From: Microbacterium sp. LWO13-1.2
GTDB taxonomy: Bacteria; Actinomycetota; Actinomycetes; Actinomycetales; Microbacteriaceae
DNA length: 64,000 nucleotides
Assembly (NCBI RefSeq): GCF_038397725.1
Contig: NZ_CP151634.1
Span: 1,302,001-1,366,000 of the forward strand
Direction: 5' to 3'
Shown piece after piece: positions 32,820 to 41,318 of the stretch. Within the stretch, counting starts at the first letter, position 1, and the number at the start of each line of letters is the position of its first letter. The notes below the pieces were generated by a model. That model did no database searches. It had not been told where the DNA came from and saw only the letters and a program-made list of their open reading frames with translations. The position numbers and the translations under genes are program-made.

Positions 32820-33734
32820 GAGCAGTTCGGCCAGACGGGGCGGGTCGGCACCCGGCCGCGAGACGGTGATCGCCGCGGCGCGCGCTCCCAGCGCGAGAAG
32901 GCCGGTGACGGCATCCGTATCGATACCGCGGAGACGATCGCGCGTGGTGACTCCGGAGAAGCCGGTCTCGATGAGGCCGTGGATCAGGGCGCTCATGAAC
33001 GTGTCGCCGGCGCCGACGGTGTCGACGACGTCGACGCGGTGCCCGCGAACGCGGGAGACGCCGTCGCGAGAGACGGCGAATGCGCCGCCGGCGCCGATGG
33101 TCACCACGACCACCGCTGGTCCGGTCTCCAGCCACGCACGCGCGACATCGAGCGGATCGGCGCCGGGGTACAGCCAGGCAAGATCCTCGTCGCTGGCCTT
33201 GACGAGATCGGCGAGCGCGACGAAGGATTCCACGTCGCGCCGCGCGCCGTCCTGGTCGGAGAGCAGGGCCGGACGGACGTTGGGATCGTACGTGATCAGC
33301 GCCGTCGCGCGCAGGGTGGTGAGGATGCTGCGCACAGCATCCGCCCCCGGATCGAGCAGCGCCGCGATCGAACCGGTGTGCACGATCGAGGTGTCGTCCG
33401 CCGGCACTTCGGCAGCGCGCCCGCCCAGGGTCCAGGTGATGTCGAAGTCGTAGCGGGCGGAACCGTTCTCGTCGAGGTGGGCGGTCGCCGTGGCGGTACG
33501 CGGAGCCGGTGCCGCGATGATCTCGACATCAGAGCCGTCCAGCCACTCCCGGATCCGCCGACCGTGCGCGTCGTCGCCGAGCTGCGTCAGCAGCCGCGGA
33601 GAATCGCCGAGCCTGCCCAGCGCGAGGGCGACGTTGGCCGGGCTGCCGCCGGGAGCCTCATCGACCCGCCCACCCGAGCGGTGGACGATGTCGACGAGAG
33701 CCTCACCGATGACGAGCACGCGCGCGCGGCTCAC
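32799..33734 (-). CDS. PfkB family carbohydrate kinase, probable fructokinase
   Basis: This 311-residue ribokinase-fold sugar kinase has VIGEALVDIV at the N-terminus, the first signature APGGSPANVALALGRLG, and the second signature VVDTVGAGDTFMSALI with the catalytic aspartate. It is the last gene of a five-gene operon encoding a sugar ABC importer, next to a LacI regulator and a GH32 fructan hydrolase. This makes fructose the likely substrate. The GTG overlaps the stop of the ABM gene. Confidence 0.9.
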   Translation of the reverse strand: MSRARVLVIGEALVDIVHRSGGRVDEAPGGSPANVALALGRLGDSPRLLTQLGDDAHGRRIREWLDGSDVEIIAAPAPRTATATAHLDENGSARYDFDITWTLGGRAAEVPADDTSIVHTGSIAALLDPGADAVRSILTTLRATALITYDPNVRPALLSDQDGARRDVESFVALADLVKASDEDLAWLYPGADPLDVARAWLETGPAVVVVTIGAGGAFAVSRDGVSRVRGHRVDVVDTVGAGDTFMSALIHGLIETGFSGVTTRDRLRGIDTDAVTGLLALGARAAAITVSRPGADPPRLAELLAAPLSH

Positions 33735-34039
33735 GACCCTGCGCTCGGCGTCAGGAACGACAGCGCGCTCTGCGGTTCGACGATCATCGGCGTGAGCGTC
33801 GCGTTGAACGCCCGTCCCGCCTCCCCGCCGAGGTGATCGTCGAAGGCGGCGCGGTCGCGGTACACCTCGAACACGAAGAACCGTTCCGGTGCCTCGACCC
33901 GGCGGTAGGCGTCGAACACGACGTTCCCGGGTTCTGAGCGAACGATCTGCGCGTACCCCTGGATCAGCGCCTCGACGGCGTCCGCCGAGCCCGGAACCGC
34001 GGTGAACTCCGCGTACAGCACCACCCGATCGGAACTCAC
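33731..34039 (-). CDS. Antibiotic biosynthesis monooxygenase (ABM) fold protein
   Basis: This 102-residue dimeric alpha-beta barrel protein has VVLYAEFTAVPGSADAVEALI, EPGNVVFDAYRR, RFFVFEVYRDRAAFDDHLG and a final strand. Relatives include YgiN-type quinol monooxygenases. GTGA overlaps on both sides couple it to the ABC ATPase gene and the fructokinase gene. In this setting it may act as a sugar mutarotase or handle a side reaction, but no activity can be deduced. Confidence 0.82.
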   Translation of the reverse strand: MSSDRVVLYAEFTAVPGSADAVEALIQGYAQIVRSEPGNVVFDAYRRVEAPERFFVFEVYRDRAAFDDHLGGEAGRAFNATLTPMIVEPQSALSFLTPSAGS

Positions 34040-34836
34040 GCCTGCGCCGCTCCCGTCATGATCGCCACCGCATCGGTCATGTTGTGCGACTGCGGCGTGA
34101 TGGTGGCTGCACGCTTGCCCAGACGCTGCACGTGGATCCGGTCGGCGACCTGGAACACGTGCGGCATGTTGTGCGAGATGAGGATGACGGGCACGCCGTT
34201 TCCGCGCAGGTTCTCGATCAGTTCGAGGACCTGGTTGGACTCGCGCACACCGAGCGCCGCCGTGGGCTCGTCGAGGACGACGACCTTCGAGCCGAACGCT
34301 GCGGCTCGCGCCACCGCGACGGCCTGGCGCTGACCACCGGACAGGTTCTCCACCGAGACGGTGACGTCCTGCAGGGTGGAGATGCCGAGCTTCAGCACCT
34401 GTTCGCGCGCTTCCTTCCGCATCCCCGAGGTGTCCAGGGCGCGGAACACCGAGCCGAGGATGCCGGGCTTGCGACGCTCGCGCCCGAGGAACAGGTTCGA
34501 GGCGACGTCGAGCGCCGGAGAGACGGCGAGGTTCTGGTACACCGTCTCGATGCCGGCGTTTCGCGCGTCCTGCGGACCCTTGAAATGCACTTCCTGACCG
34601 TCGAGGAGAAGCTGCCCCTCGTCGGGGATGTAGGCGCCGGTGAGGCACTTGATGAGTGTCGACTTGCCCGCGCCGTTGTCGCCGATGACGGCGAGCACTT
34701 CGCCGGCGTGCAGCTGGAGGCTCACGCCGTCGAGGCCGACGACGCGGCCGAACGTCTTCACGAGGCGTTTGGCCTCGAGCACCGGGACGCCGGTGCGGGC
34801 CGGAGCCGAGGCTGATTCCTGAGCCGTCTGGGTCAC
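34036..34836 (-). CDS. Sugar ABC transporter ATP-binding protein (FrcA-type, single ABC domain)
   Basis: The ATPase of the importer has 266 residues. Walker A is VIGDNGAGKSTLIKCLTG, the signature is LSGGQRQAVAVARA and Walker B is VVVLDEPTAALG; the switch histidine is in LISHNMPHV. Unlike RbsA it has only one ABC domain, as in FrcA of rhizobial fructose importers. Both ends overlap neighbouring genes by GTGA. Confidence 0.92.
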   Translation of the reverse strand: MTQTAQESASAPARTGVPVLEAKRLVKTFGRVVGLDGVSLQLHAGEVLAVIGDNGAGKSTLIKCLTGAYIPDEGQLLLDGQEVHFKGPQDARNAGIETVYQNLAVSPALDVASNLFLGRERRKPGILGSVFRALDTSGMRKEAREQVLKLGISTLQDVTVSVENLSGGQRQAVAVARAAAFGSKVVVLDEPTAALGVRESNQVLELIENLRGNGVPVILISHNMPHVFQVADRIHVQRLGKRAATITPQSHNMTDAVAIMTGAAQA

Positions 34837-35861
34837 TTTCTTACCTTTCTGATCCACTGGTCGATGGCGACCGCGACGATGACGAGGATGCCGATGGCGA
34901 GGGTCTGGTACAGACCGTCCACCCCGGCGAGGAAGAGGCCGTTGCGGAAGACTCCGACGATGATCGCGCCGAGCAGCGTGCCCCAGATGATTCCGCGGCC
35001 GCCGAAGAGCGAGGTGCCGCCGATGACGACGGCGGTGATCGAGTCGAGGTTCAGATCGGCACCCGCGTTGGGGCTGGCAGCGCCCGAGCGCCCGATCTGG
35101 ATCCAGGCGGCGACCGCGAGGATGGCCCCGGCGGCGATGTAGACGCTCAGGAGCACCTTCTTGGTCGAGATGCCGGCGAGGCGGGCCGCGTCTTCGTCGT
35201 CCCCGACGGCGTAGACGTGGCGACCCCATGCGGTGCGGCCCAGGATGTAGGCGACGATCGCGTACAGCACGAGCATGATGATGACGCCGACCGTGAGGCG
35301 CACATCGCCGAGCGGAAGAGCGGTGGCCGTCCAGGTCATCAGTTCGGGCATATCGGTCTTGCGGATCGTCTGACCGCCGCTGTACAGCAGGGTCAGAGCG
35401 ATGAAGACGTTGAAGGTTCCGAGCGTCGCGATGAACGGCGGGAGCTTCACCCGGGTGACGAGCAGGCCGTTGAGCGCGCCGGCGGCGAGTGCCGCGACGA
35501 GACCGAGGAAGAGGGCGACGGGAGCAGGGAGGCCGTTGTTCGCGGCCGTCTGCGCCATCACCATCGACGTGCCGATCATCAGCGCGCCGACCGAGAGGTC
35601 GATTCCCGCTGTGAGGATGATCAGCGTCTGGGCGATCGCGACCGTGCCGACGACCGAGACCTGGTCGAGCACGAGAGAGAGGTTCGCCGCGGCGAAGAAG
35701 CGCGGGTTGATCACGCCGAAGACGATGACGGCGATCACCAGAACGACGGCGGGGCTGATGGCGGGGTAGCGGTGGAGGACCCCGCGAAGTCGGTCGACCG
35801 GCGTACGCCGATCGAGGAACTCGGCGGCGAGATCCAAGGTTGATGTAGCTGGTTGCGTCAC
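34833..35861 (-). CDS. Sugar ABC transporter permease (RbsC/FrcC-type)
   Basis: This 342-residue membrane protein has about 8-10 hydrophobic segments and the RbsC-family signatures ILTAGIDLSVGALM, PPFIATLGTF, VYAVGDDEDAARLAGIS and GGTSLFGGRGIIWGT. It forms the translocation channel of the five-gene operon. The gap to the upstream binding-protein gene holds a stem-loop (35888-35927) that may lower expression of the permease relative to the binding protein. Confidence 0.93.
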   Translation of the reverse strand: MTQPATSTLDLAAEFLDRRTPVDRLRGVLHRYPAISPAVVLVIAVIVFGVINPRFFAAANLSLVLDQVSVVGTVAIAQTLIILTAGIDLSVGALMIGTSMVMAQTAANNGLPAPVALFLGLVAALAAGALNGLLVTRVKLPPFIATLGTFNVFIALTLLYSGGQTIRKTDMPELMTWTATALPLGDVRLTVGVIIMLVLYAIVAYILGRTAWGRHVYAVGDDEDAARLAGISTKKVLLSVYIAAGAILAVAAWIQIGRSGAASPNAGADLNLDSITAVVIGGTSLFGGRGIIWGTLLGAIIVGVFRNGLFLAGVDGLYQTLAIGILVIVAVAIDQWIRKVRK

Positions 35862-35887
35862 GGTTTCACTTCCGTCAGTAGGTCCGG

Positions 35888-35927
35888 GGATGCCGCGGCC
35901 GGGCGAGATCGCTCAGCCGCGGCATCC
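35888..35927 (-). terminator. Intra-operon stem-loop between binding-protein and permease genes
   Basis: GGATGCCGCGGC and its exact complement form 12-bp arms around a 16-nt loop with a small inner GCGA/TCGC stem. Such structures after ABC binding-protein genes often act as attenuators or mRNA stabilisers. The same stem sequence is used in the clpB terminator at 2957. Confidence 0.6.
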
Positions 35928-35940
35928 GCAGGTCAGGTGC

Positions 35941-37053
35941 TTACTTGCCGCCCCAGCAGATGCTGGAGGCTTCGGCGGTGTCGATCGATTCGACGCCATC
36001 GACCGGCTGGTCGGTGACGAGCTTGACGCCGGTGTTGAAGAAGTCGAGCCCCTCAGAGACCTCGGGCTTCTTGTCGTCCTTGACCAGCTCGACGATCGCC
36101 TTCACACCGAGCTCGGCCATCGCGACCGGATACTGCTGGCTGGTGGCGTCGATGATGCCTTCTTCGACCTGGCCGACGCCGGCGCAACCGCCGTCGATCG
36201 AGACGATGATCACGTCGTCCTTGGTCTTGCCCGCGGCCTCGAGCGCCTGGTAGGCGCCGTATGCTGCCGGCTCGTTGATCGTGTAGACGACGTTGATGTC
36301 GGCGTTCTTGGCGAGGAGGTTCTCCATCGCGGTGCGTCCGCCGTCCTCGGCGCCCTGAGACGCCTCGCTGCCGACGATCGTGTATTCGCCCCCCTTGCCT
36401 CCGGAGTACGAGCCGCTCGGCTTCTCGTCGCCGTTGACCTCATCGTCACCGAGCTCGATGCCGAGACCGTCGAGGAAGCCCTGGTCGCGGTTGTAGTCGA
36501 CGCTGACGGCCTTGTCGTCGAACAGGTCGATGAGCCCGATGACGGCTTCGGCGCCGTCGAGCTTCTGGGCGGTCCACTGGCCGATGTACTGGCCGGCGAG
36601 GTAGTTGTCGGTCGCATAGGTGATGTCGACGGCATCGGCGGGGTCTGGCACGGTGTCCAGTGCGATGACGAAGATGCCGGCGTCGCGGGCCTTCTCGATC
36701 GCGTCGAGCACGGCGGGGCCGTTCGGGGTGATCAGGATGCCCTTGTCGCCCTTGGAGATCGCCGCCTCGATGGCCTGGATCTGGGTGTCCTCGTCGCCGT
36801 CCTCTTTGCCGGCGGCGAGGGTCAGCGTGACGCCGTCCTTCTCAGCAGCGGCCTTGGCGCCGTCCTGCATCGCGATGAAGAACGGGTTGGAGTTGGTCTT
36901 CACGATCAGCGAGACGCCGATCGTGTCGCCGGCGGGCTGGTCGCCGGATCCGGCGTTGGTGCCGCCCGCGCAGCCGGTCAGCGTGAGCGCGAGCGCTGCG
37001 GAGGTGGAAACGGCAGCCAGAAGAACGCGGCTGCGTCGGGTGATGTTCTTCAT
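35941..37053 (-). CDS. Sugar ABC transporter substrate-binding lipoprotein
   Basis: This 370-residue protein is a periplasmic-binding-protein type 1 (RbsB/FrcB group). It has a lipoprotein signal peptide with LTGCAGG (cysteine near residue 28), then IGVSLIVKTNSNPFFIAMQDGAK (start of the fold), DGDEDTQIQAIEAAI and ILITPNGPAVLDAIEKA. The ATG at 37053 follows GAGAGGA. It is the first gene of the importer operon. Its promoter has -35 TTGACT and -10 TAGAAC with a 17-bp spacer, and a LacI operator at the start site. Confidence 0.94.
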   Translation of the reverse strand: MKNITRRSRVLLAAVSTSAALALTLTGCAGGTNAGSGDQPAGDTIGVSLIVKTNSNPFFIAMQDGAKAAAEKDGVTLTLAAGKEDGDEDTQIQAIEAAISKGDKGILITPNGPAVLDAIEKARDAGIFVIALDTVPDPADAVDITYATDNYLAGQYIGQWTAQKLDGAEAVIGLIDLFDDKAVSVDYNRDQGFLDGLGIELGDDEVNGDEKPSGSYSGGKGGEYTIVGSEASQGAEDGGRTAMENLLAKNADINVVYTINEPAAYGAYQALEAAGKTKDDVIIVSIDGGCAGVGQVEEGIIDATSQQYPVAMAELGVKAIVELVKDDKKPEVSEGLDFFNTGVKLVTDQPVDGVESIDTAEASSICWGGK

Positions 37054-37081
37054 TGAATTCCTCTCGGCGGTCGTCGCCTGG

Positions 37082-37131
37082 TTGACAACGATGTCAAAGG
37101 TAGTTCTAGTCGAAGGTTGAACTAGAGTCAA
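37082..37131 (-). promoter_or_regulatory. Importer promoter with LacI operator
   Basis: On the minus strand the -35 TTGACT is at 37131-37126 and the -10 TAGAAC at 37108-37103 (17-bp spacing). The operator TTGACAACGATGTCAA (37082-37097) covers the expected start point and is a palindrome with one mismatch. It matches the operator before the GH32 gene at 15 of 16 bases. Confidence 0.75.
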
Positions 37132-37159
37132 GGTGACTTTCGAGGAATGAGATCTAACC

Positions 37160-37175
37160 GTGACATCGATGTCGG
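37160..37175. promoter_or_regulatory. LacI operator copy overlapping the lacI-type start codon
   Basis: GTGACATCGATGTCGG contains the perfect 12-bp core GACATCGATGTC shared with the operator at 38280-38295. Its position over the start codon suggests feedback control by the encoded repressor. Confidence 0.6.
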
Positions 37176-38215
37176 CGCCCATCCCGCCGCGTGGCCGAGC
37201 CACGATGAAAGACGTAGCCGCGCTGGCGGGCGCGGGAGTGAAGACCGTCTCCCGGGTGATCAACAACGAGCCGAACGTCACGCCGGCGATGGCCGAGCGC
37301 GTGTGGGATGCCGTGCGGGAACTCGACTACCAGGTCGATCTGCAGGCAGGCAGCCTGCGCCGCGCCGACGGTCGCACCCGCACTCTCGGACTGCTCGTCG
37401 GCAGCGTGGACAACCCGTTCGCCGGTGTCATCCATCGGACCGTCGAGGATGCCGCGGCCGAACGCGGTGTCGCGGTCTTCGCCGCGAGCATGGATGACGA
37501 TGCCCGGCGGGAATCGGATGCCGTGCGGACATTCCTGCAGCGCCGCGTCGACGGACTGATCCTGACGACGGCGGTCAGTCACCCCGAGTACCTGGGGTTG
37601 ATCCGTGATCGCGGGGTGCCGGTCGTGTACGTGGACCGCGAGCCGGAGGAATCCGACCTCGACACCGTCGCCAGCGCCAACCGGGAGGGCGCGGAGATCG
37701 GCACGGCGCACCTCATCGCGCACGGGCACCGGCGCATCGCGCTGCTCGCGGATCGCCTGGAACTCGTCACCGCGAGCCAGCGCCGCGACGGTTACCTCGA
37801 CGCGCTCGCCGCAGCCGGAATCCCCGTCGCCGAGGACATCATCGTCACCGAGCTGGCGGATGCCGAGGCGGCAGCGACGGCGCTCGCCGTACTGCTTGCG
37901 CAGCCGGACCCGCCCACGGCGGTCTTCAGTGCGCAGAACATCATCACCATCGGCGCGCTCCATGCGCTTCGGGGCGCCGGGCTCTCGCAATCGGTCGCCC
38001 TCGTCGGGTTCGACGATCTTCCGCTCGCCGACCTCGTCGAGCCGGGGGTCACCGTCGTCGCCCAGGATCCGAACCGGATCGGGATGCTCGCGGCGGAGCG
38101 GATCTTCGCTCGCCTCGAGGGTGACGGCAGCGCCCCGATCCGGATGCGAGTGCCGACCGCCCTCATCCCGCGCGGCACCGGCGAGATCGCGCCCCGCGGG
38201 CGATCGCTGCCCTGA
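37160..38215 (+). CDS. LacI family transcriptional repressor of the fructan regulon
   Basis: This 351-residue regulator has an N-terminal LacI helix-turn-helix (TMKDVAALAGAGVKTVSRVIN split over about 15-35, hinge YQVDLQAGSLR) and a sugar-binding type 1 periplasmic fold (LGLLVGSVDNPFAGVIHRTVE, ALVGFDDLPLADLV). The GTG start codon itself lies in a copy of the operator core GACATCGATGTC (37162-37173), so autorepression is likely. An in-frame ATG at 37169 is an alternative start. It lies between the importer operon and the GH32 gene and probably responds to fructose or an oligofructoside (inference). Confidence 0.92.
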   Translation: MTSMSAPIPPRGRATMKDVAALAGAGVKTVSRVINNEPNVTPAMAERVWDAVRELDYQVDLQAGSLRRADGRTRTLGLLVGSVDNPFAGVIHRTVEDAAAERGVAVFAASMDDDARRESDAVRTFLQRRVDGLILTTAVSHPEYLGLIRDRGVPVVYVDREPEESDLDTVASANREGAEIGTAHLIAHGHRRIALLADRLELVTASQRRDGYLDALAAAGIPVAEDIIVTELADAEAAATALAVLLAQPDPPTAVFSAQNIITIGALHALRGAGLSQSVALVGFDDLPLADLVEPGVTVVAQDPNRIGMLAAERIFARLEGDGSAPIRMRVPTALIPRGTGEIAPRGRSLP

Positions 38216-38236
38216 CGCCCGTGTGAACTGACACGG

Positions 38237-38295
38237 TTGCGCTTTCGTGCGGAGAGCGCATATGCTCTCGCGGTGACGGTTGACATCGATGTCAA
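38237..38295 (+). promoter_or_regulatory. GH32 gene promoter and perfect LacI operator
   Basis: A -35-like TTGCGC (38237-38242) and -10 TATGCT (38261-38266) are 18 bp apart. The perfect 16-bp palindrome TTGACATCGATGTCAA (38280-38295) follows about 7 bp after the expected start point, a roadblock position. The GH32 ATG is at 38345 after AAAGGAG. Confidence 0.75.
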
Positions 38296-38344
38296 TCTTC
38301 GAATCCTCCCCGACGACGCGGTAGGACCGCACAAAGGAGCGCGC

Positions 38345-41257
38345 ATGGTGCCCGAAGCAATCCGCACACGACCGATCAGATCCCGCCGGCCGGCCCAGAT
38401 CATCCTCGGCGGTGCGATCAGCGCAGCGCTGATGCTGAGCTGCACGATCCCGGCGATGGCTGTCGAGGTGACGCCCGGCGACGAGCAGTATCGTCCGTTG
38501 GCGCACTTCACGCCGGAGAAGAACTGGATGAACGACCCGAACGGCATGGTCTATGCGGGCGGCAAATACCATCTGTTCTTCCAGCACAATCCCGCAGGGA
38601 ACACCTGGGGGAACATGAGCTGGGGTCATGCGACATCGACCGATCTGCTGCACTGGGAGGAGCAGCCGCTGGCGATTCCGCAGACCTTCAACGACGCCGG
38701 TCAGTCGATCGAGGACATCTTCTCCGGCTCCATCGTGGTCGACGAGAACAACACGGCCGGATTCGGTCCTGACGGCTCCAGCCCGCTCGTGGCGATCTAC
38801 ACCTCCGCGTACACACCGCAGCATCCCGAGCATCCGGGAATCCAGGCGCAGTCGCTCGCCTACAGCCTTGACGAAGGCCAGACCTGGGTGAAGCACGACG
38901 GAAACCCGGTCCTCAATCGCGACTCGGGCAACTTCCGCGACCCGAAGGTGTTCTGGTACGACGGGCCCGCCGGTGCGTACTGGGTGATGACCGCGGTCGA
39001 GGCGACAGACCACAAGGTGGTCCTGTACAAGAGCACCGACCTCAAGTCCTGGGAGCACCTCTCCGACTTCGGCCCGGCCAATTCGACCGGCGGCATCTGG
39101 GAATGTCCAGACCTCTTCGAGCTCCCTGTCGACGGCGACCCCGGCAACACCAAATGGGTCATGGTCGTCAACCTCAACCCGGGCGCCGTCAACGGCGGTA
39201 GCGGCGGGCAGTATTTCGTCGGCGAGTTCGACGGGGTGGCCTTCACCTCGGAGTCCACCGACGGGCAGGCCGCACCGCCGGCAGGCACCACCTTCGCGGG
39301 GTTCGACGACGGCGACTACGAGGGGTGGACGGTGTCCAACGAGCCGGGGAACTGGGCGGGCGGGCCGTGGGGCACTGTACCGGCTGCGGGTGCGCTCGAG
39401 GGGCAGAGCCCGGTGACCGGCTTCGTCGGGTCGGGTCTGGTGAACAGCTTCCTCGACCGCGACTGGGCCATCGGCCAGCTCGAGTCACCGGCGTTCACGA
39501 TCGATGACGAGTACATCAACTTCCTCGTCGGCGGCGGAAAGCATCCACACGTCCCCGGTGGTCAGCTGGAGAACAACCCTCCCGCGGGCCGGACGGTCTT
39601 CGATTTCGAGCTCCCGGACGGCGAAACGCTCGCCGGCGCCGGTTGGGAGATCACCGGCGACTTCGCCACGGATCCCGGACGGAATCCGTCGACGAGCGGC
39701 GGCGACTACTACCTCGGCGCCAAGCGGGTAAACACCTGGGAGGGCGGACCGAACGGTGACGACAACGTCGGCACGTTGACCTCGCCGGAGTTCACCATCG
39801 ACGGCGACTACGTCTCGTTCCTGATCGGCGGAGGGCGACGAGACGATGGCACCCTTCAGGCCGAGCTCGTCGTCGACGGTCAGGTGGTCCAGACGCAGAG
39901 CGGGCGCAACGACGGGGCGCTGGACTGGGCGTCCTGGGATGTCTCTGCATACGACGGCCAGCAGGCGCGGATTCAGATCCGCGACGAGGCGACCGGCGGG
40001 TGGGGCCATCTCACCTTCGATCACGTCGTGGTCGGCGACGAGCCGGCGCAGGTGCGCTCCGACGAGACCAGTGTGAACCTCATGGTCGACGGGCAGGTGG
40101 TGCGTACGGCCACCGGATCGAACAGCGAGAACCTCGACTGGACGTCATGGAACGTCGACGAGTTCCACGGACAGGAGGCGACGATCCGCGTCGTCGACAA
40201 CAACCGCGCTGGATGGGGGCACGTACTGTTCGACCAGGTGATGTTCTCGGATGCTCCGGCCACAACGGCGCTGGAAGGATACGACTGGCTCGACTGGGGT
40301 CGTGACTACTACGCCGCAGTCTCGTACTTCGGAACCCCGTCGGGTTCGAAGATCATGCAGGGGTGGATGAACAACTGGGACTACGCCAACGACATTCCCA
40401 CGTCGCCGTGGCGCAGCTCGATGTCGCTGCCTCGTGAGGTCACGCTCGTCAGTACGCCGGACGGCCCTCGACTGAAGCAGGAGGTCGTCGCGCAGATCGA
40501 CGGCCAGCTCGACACCGCGGCGTCAGAGTCGCTCACCGATGTCGCGGTGAACGGCGAGACCACGCTGGGATTGTCGGGTGATGTCGCGAAGGTCGACGTC
40601 GTGCTACTCCCCGGCGATGCGACGAAGGCCGGCATCACCGTCTTCTCGAACGGTTCGACCGGGACCAGGATCGGCTACGACAGCGAGCTCAAGCGCGTCT
40701 TCCTCGACCGGACCAACTCCGGCAACGTCGGTTTCCATCCGTCGTTCCTGTCTGTCGAGGATGCCCCCCTCGCGCTCGAGGAGGACGGCACGATCACCCT
40801 CGAGCTCTACCTCGATCGTGCGTCGGTCGAGCTGTTCACGAAGAACGGGCAACTGACGATCACCGATCAGGTGTTCCCTGAGGCGGGCGCGGACACGATC
40901 TCGGCGTGGTCCGAAGGCGGCGAGGCGACGATCGAGAGCATCACGGTCACCCCACTGGTGCCGACGATGTGGAAGGTACCCGCGCCGGCCGTCGAGGTCA
41001 GCGCGGAGTCGGTTCGTGCGGGCGGCGTCATCACGGTCTCCGGCACCGGCTTCGATCCGTCCGAGAAGGTGACGATCGAGTTGCGTTCCGACCGGAGCAA
41101 GGCCAAATCCGCGACGGCCGACGAGGACGGCACCTTCAGTCGCACGATACCGGTGACGGGTAACACCGCGCCGGGCGAGTACACGCTTGCCGTGGTCCGG
41201 GCCGACGGCACCGAGGTGACGGTGCAGGTGACCGTCATCCCCCGGGGTCGGGGCTGA
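38345..41257 (+). CDS. Secreted GH32 fructan hydrolase (levanase/inulinase-type) with nested inserted domains
   Basis: This 970-residue secreted enzyme hydrolyses beta-fructosides. The signal peptide ends near AMA-VEV (about residue 40). GH32 motifs are WMNDPNG (about 60-66, nucleophile Asp), FRDPKVF (about 196) and WECPDLF (about 252, acid/base Glu). About 320 residues (315-635) interrupt the five-bladed propeller; they hold two related beta modules, one inside the other. The propeller resumes at DWGRDYYAAVSYFG, then a GH32 C-terminal beta-sandwich follows. The last 90 residues match a domain of the LAXTG protein at 19951. No wall anchor is present. Family is firm; linkage preference is not. 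Confidence 0.92.
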   Translation: MVPEAIRTRPIRSRRPAQIILGGAISAALMLSCTIPAMAVEVTPGDEQYRPLAHFTPEKNWMNDPNGMVYAGGKYHLFFQHNPAGNTWGNMSWGHATSTDLLHWEEQPLAIPQTFNDAGQSIEDIFSGSIVVDENNTAGFGPDGSSPLVAIYTSAYTPQHPEHPGIQAQSLAYSLDEGQTWVKHDGNPVLNRDSGNFRDPKVFWYDGPAGAYWVMTAVEATDHKVVLYKSTDLKSWEHLSDFGPANSTGGIWECPDLFELPVDGDPGNTKWVMVVNLNPGAVNGGSGGQYFVGEFDGVAFTSESTDGQAAPPAGTTFAGFDDGDYEGWTVSNEPGNWAGGPWGTVPAAGALEGQSPVTGFVGSGLVNSFLDRDWAIGQLESPAFTIDDEYINFLVGGGKHPHVPGGQLENNPPAGRTVFDFELPDGETLAGAGWEITGDFATDPGRNPSTSGGDYYLGAKRVNTWEGGPNGDDNVGTLTSPEFTIDGDYVSFLIGGGRRDDGTLQAELVVDGQVVQTQSGRNDGALDWASWDVSAYDGQQARIQIRDEATGGWGHLTFDHVVVGDEPAQVRSDETSVNLMVDGQVVRTATGSNSENLDWTSWNVDEFHGQEATIRVVDNNRAGWGHVLFDQVMFSDAPATTALEGYDWLDWGRDYYAAVSYFGTPSGSKIMQGWMNNWDYANDIPTSPWRSSMSLPREVTLVSTPDGPRLKQEVVAQIDGQLDTAASESLTDVAVNGETTLGLSGDVAKVDVVLLPGDATKAGITVFSNGSTGTRIGYDSELKRVFLDRTNSGNVGFHPSFLSVEDAPLALEEDGTITLELYLDRASVELFTKNGQLTITDQVFPEAGADTISAWSEGGEATIESITVTPLVPTMWKVPAPAVEVSAESVRAGGVITVSGTGFDPSEKVTIELRSDRSKAKSATADEDGTFSRTIPVTGNTAPGEYTLAVVRADGTEVTVQVTVIPRGRG

Positions 41258-41280
41258 GATCGTCGGATACGCATGAACAA

Positions 41281-41317
41281 TTCGTGGGTCGGGGGAGTCT
41301 TTCCTCCGGCCCACGGA
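41281..41317. terminator. Hairpin between GH32 gene and small membrane protein gene
   Basis: GTGGGTCGGGG (41284-41294) pairs with CTCCGGCCCAC (41304-41314), allowing G-U pairs, and three more pairs extend it outward. It lies between convergent genes. Confidence 0.6.
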
Positions 41318-41318
41318 C

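Noticed and set aside
37154..39058. Minus-strand open frame of 634 codons over lacI-type and GH32 genes
   Set aside because: It runs across two recognised genes and two operators; composition is typical of antisense shadows.
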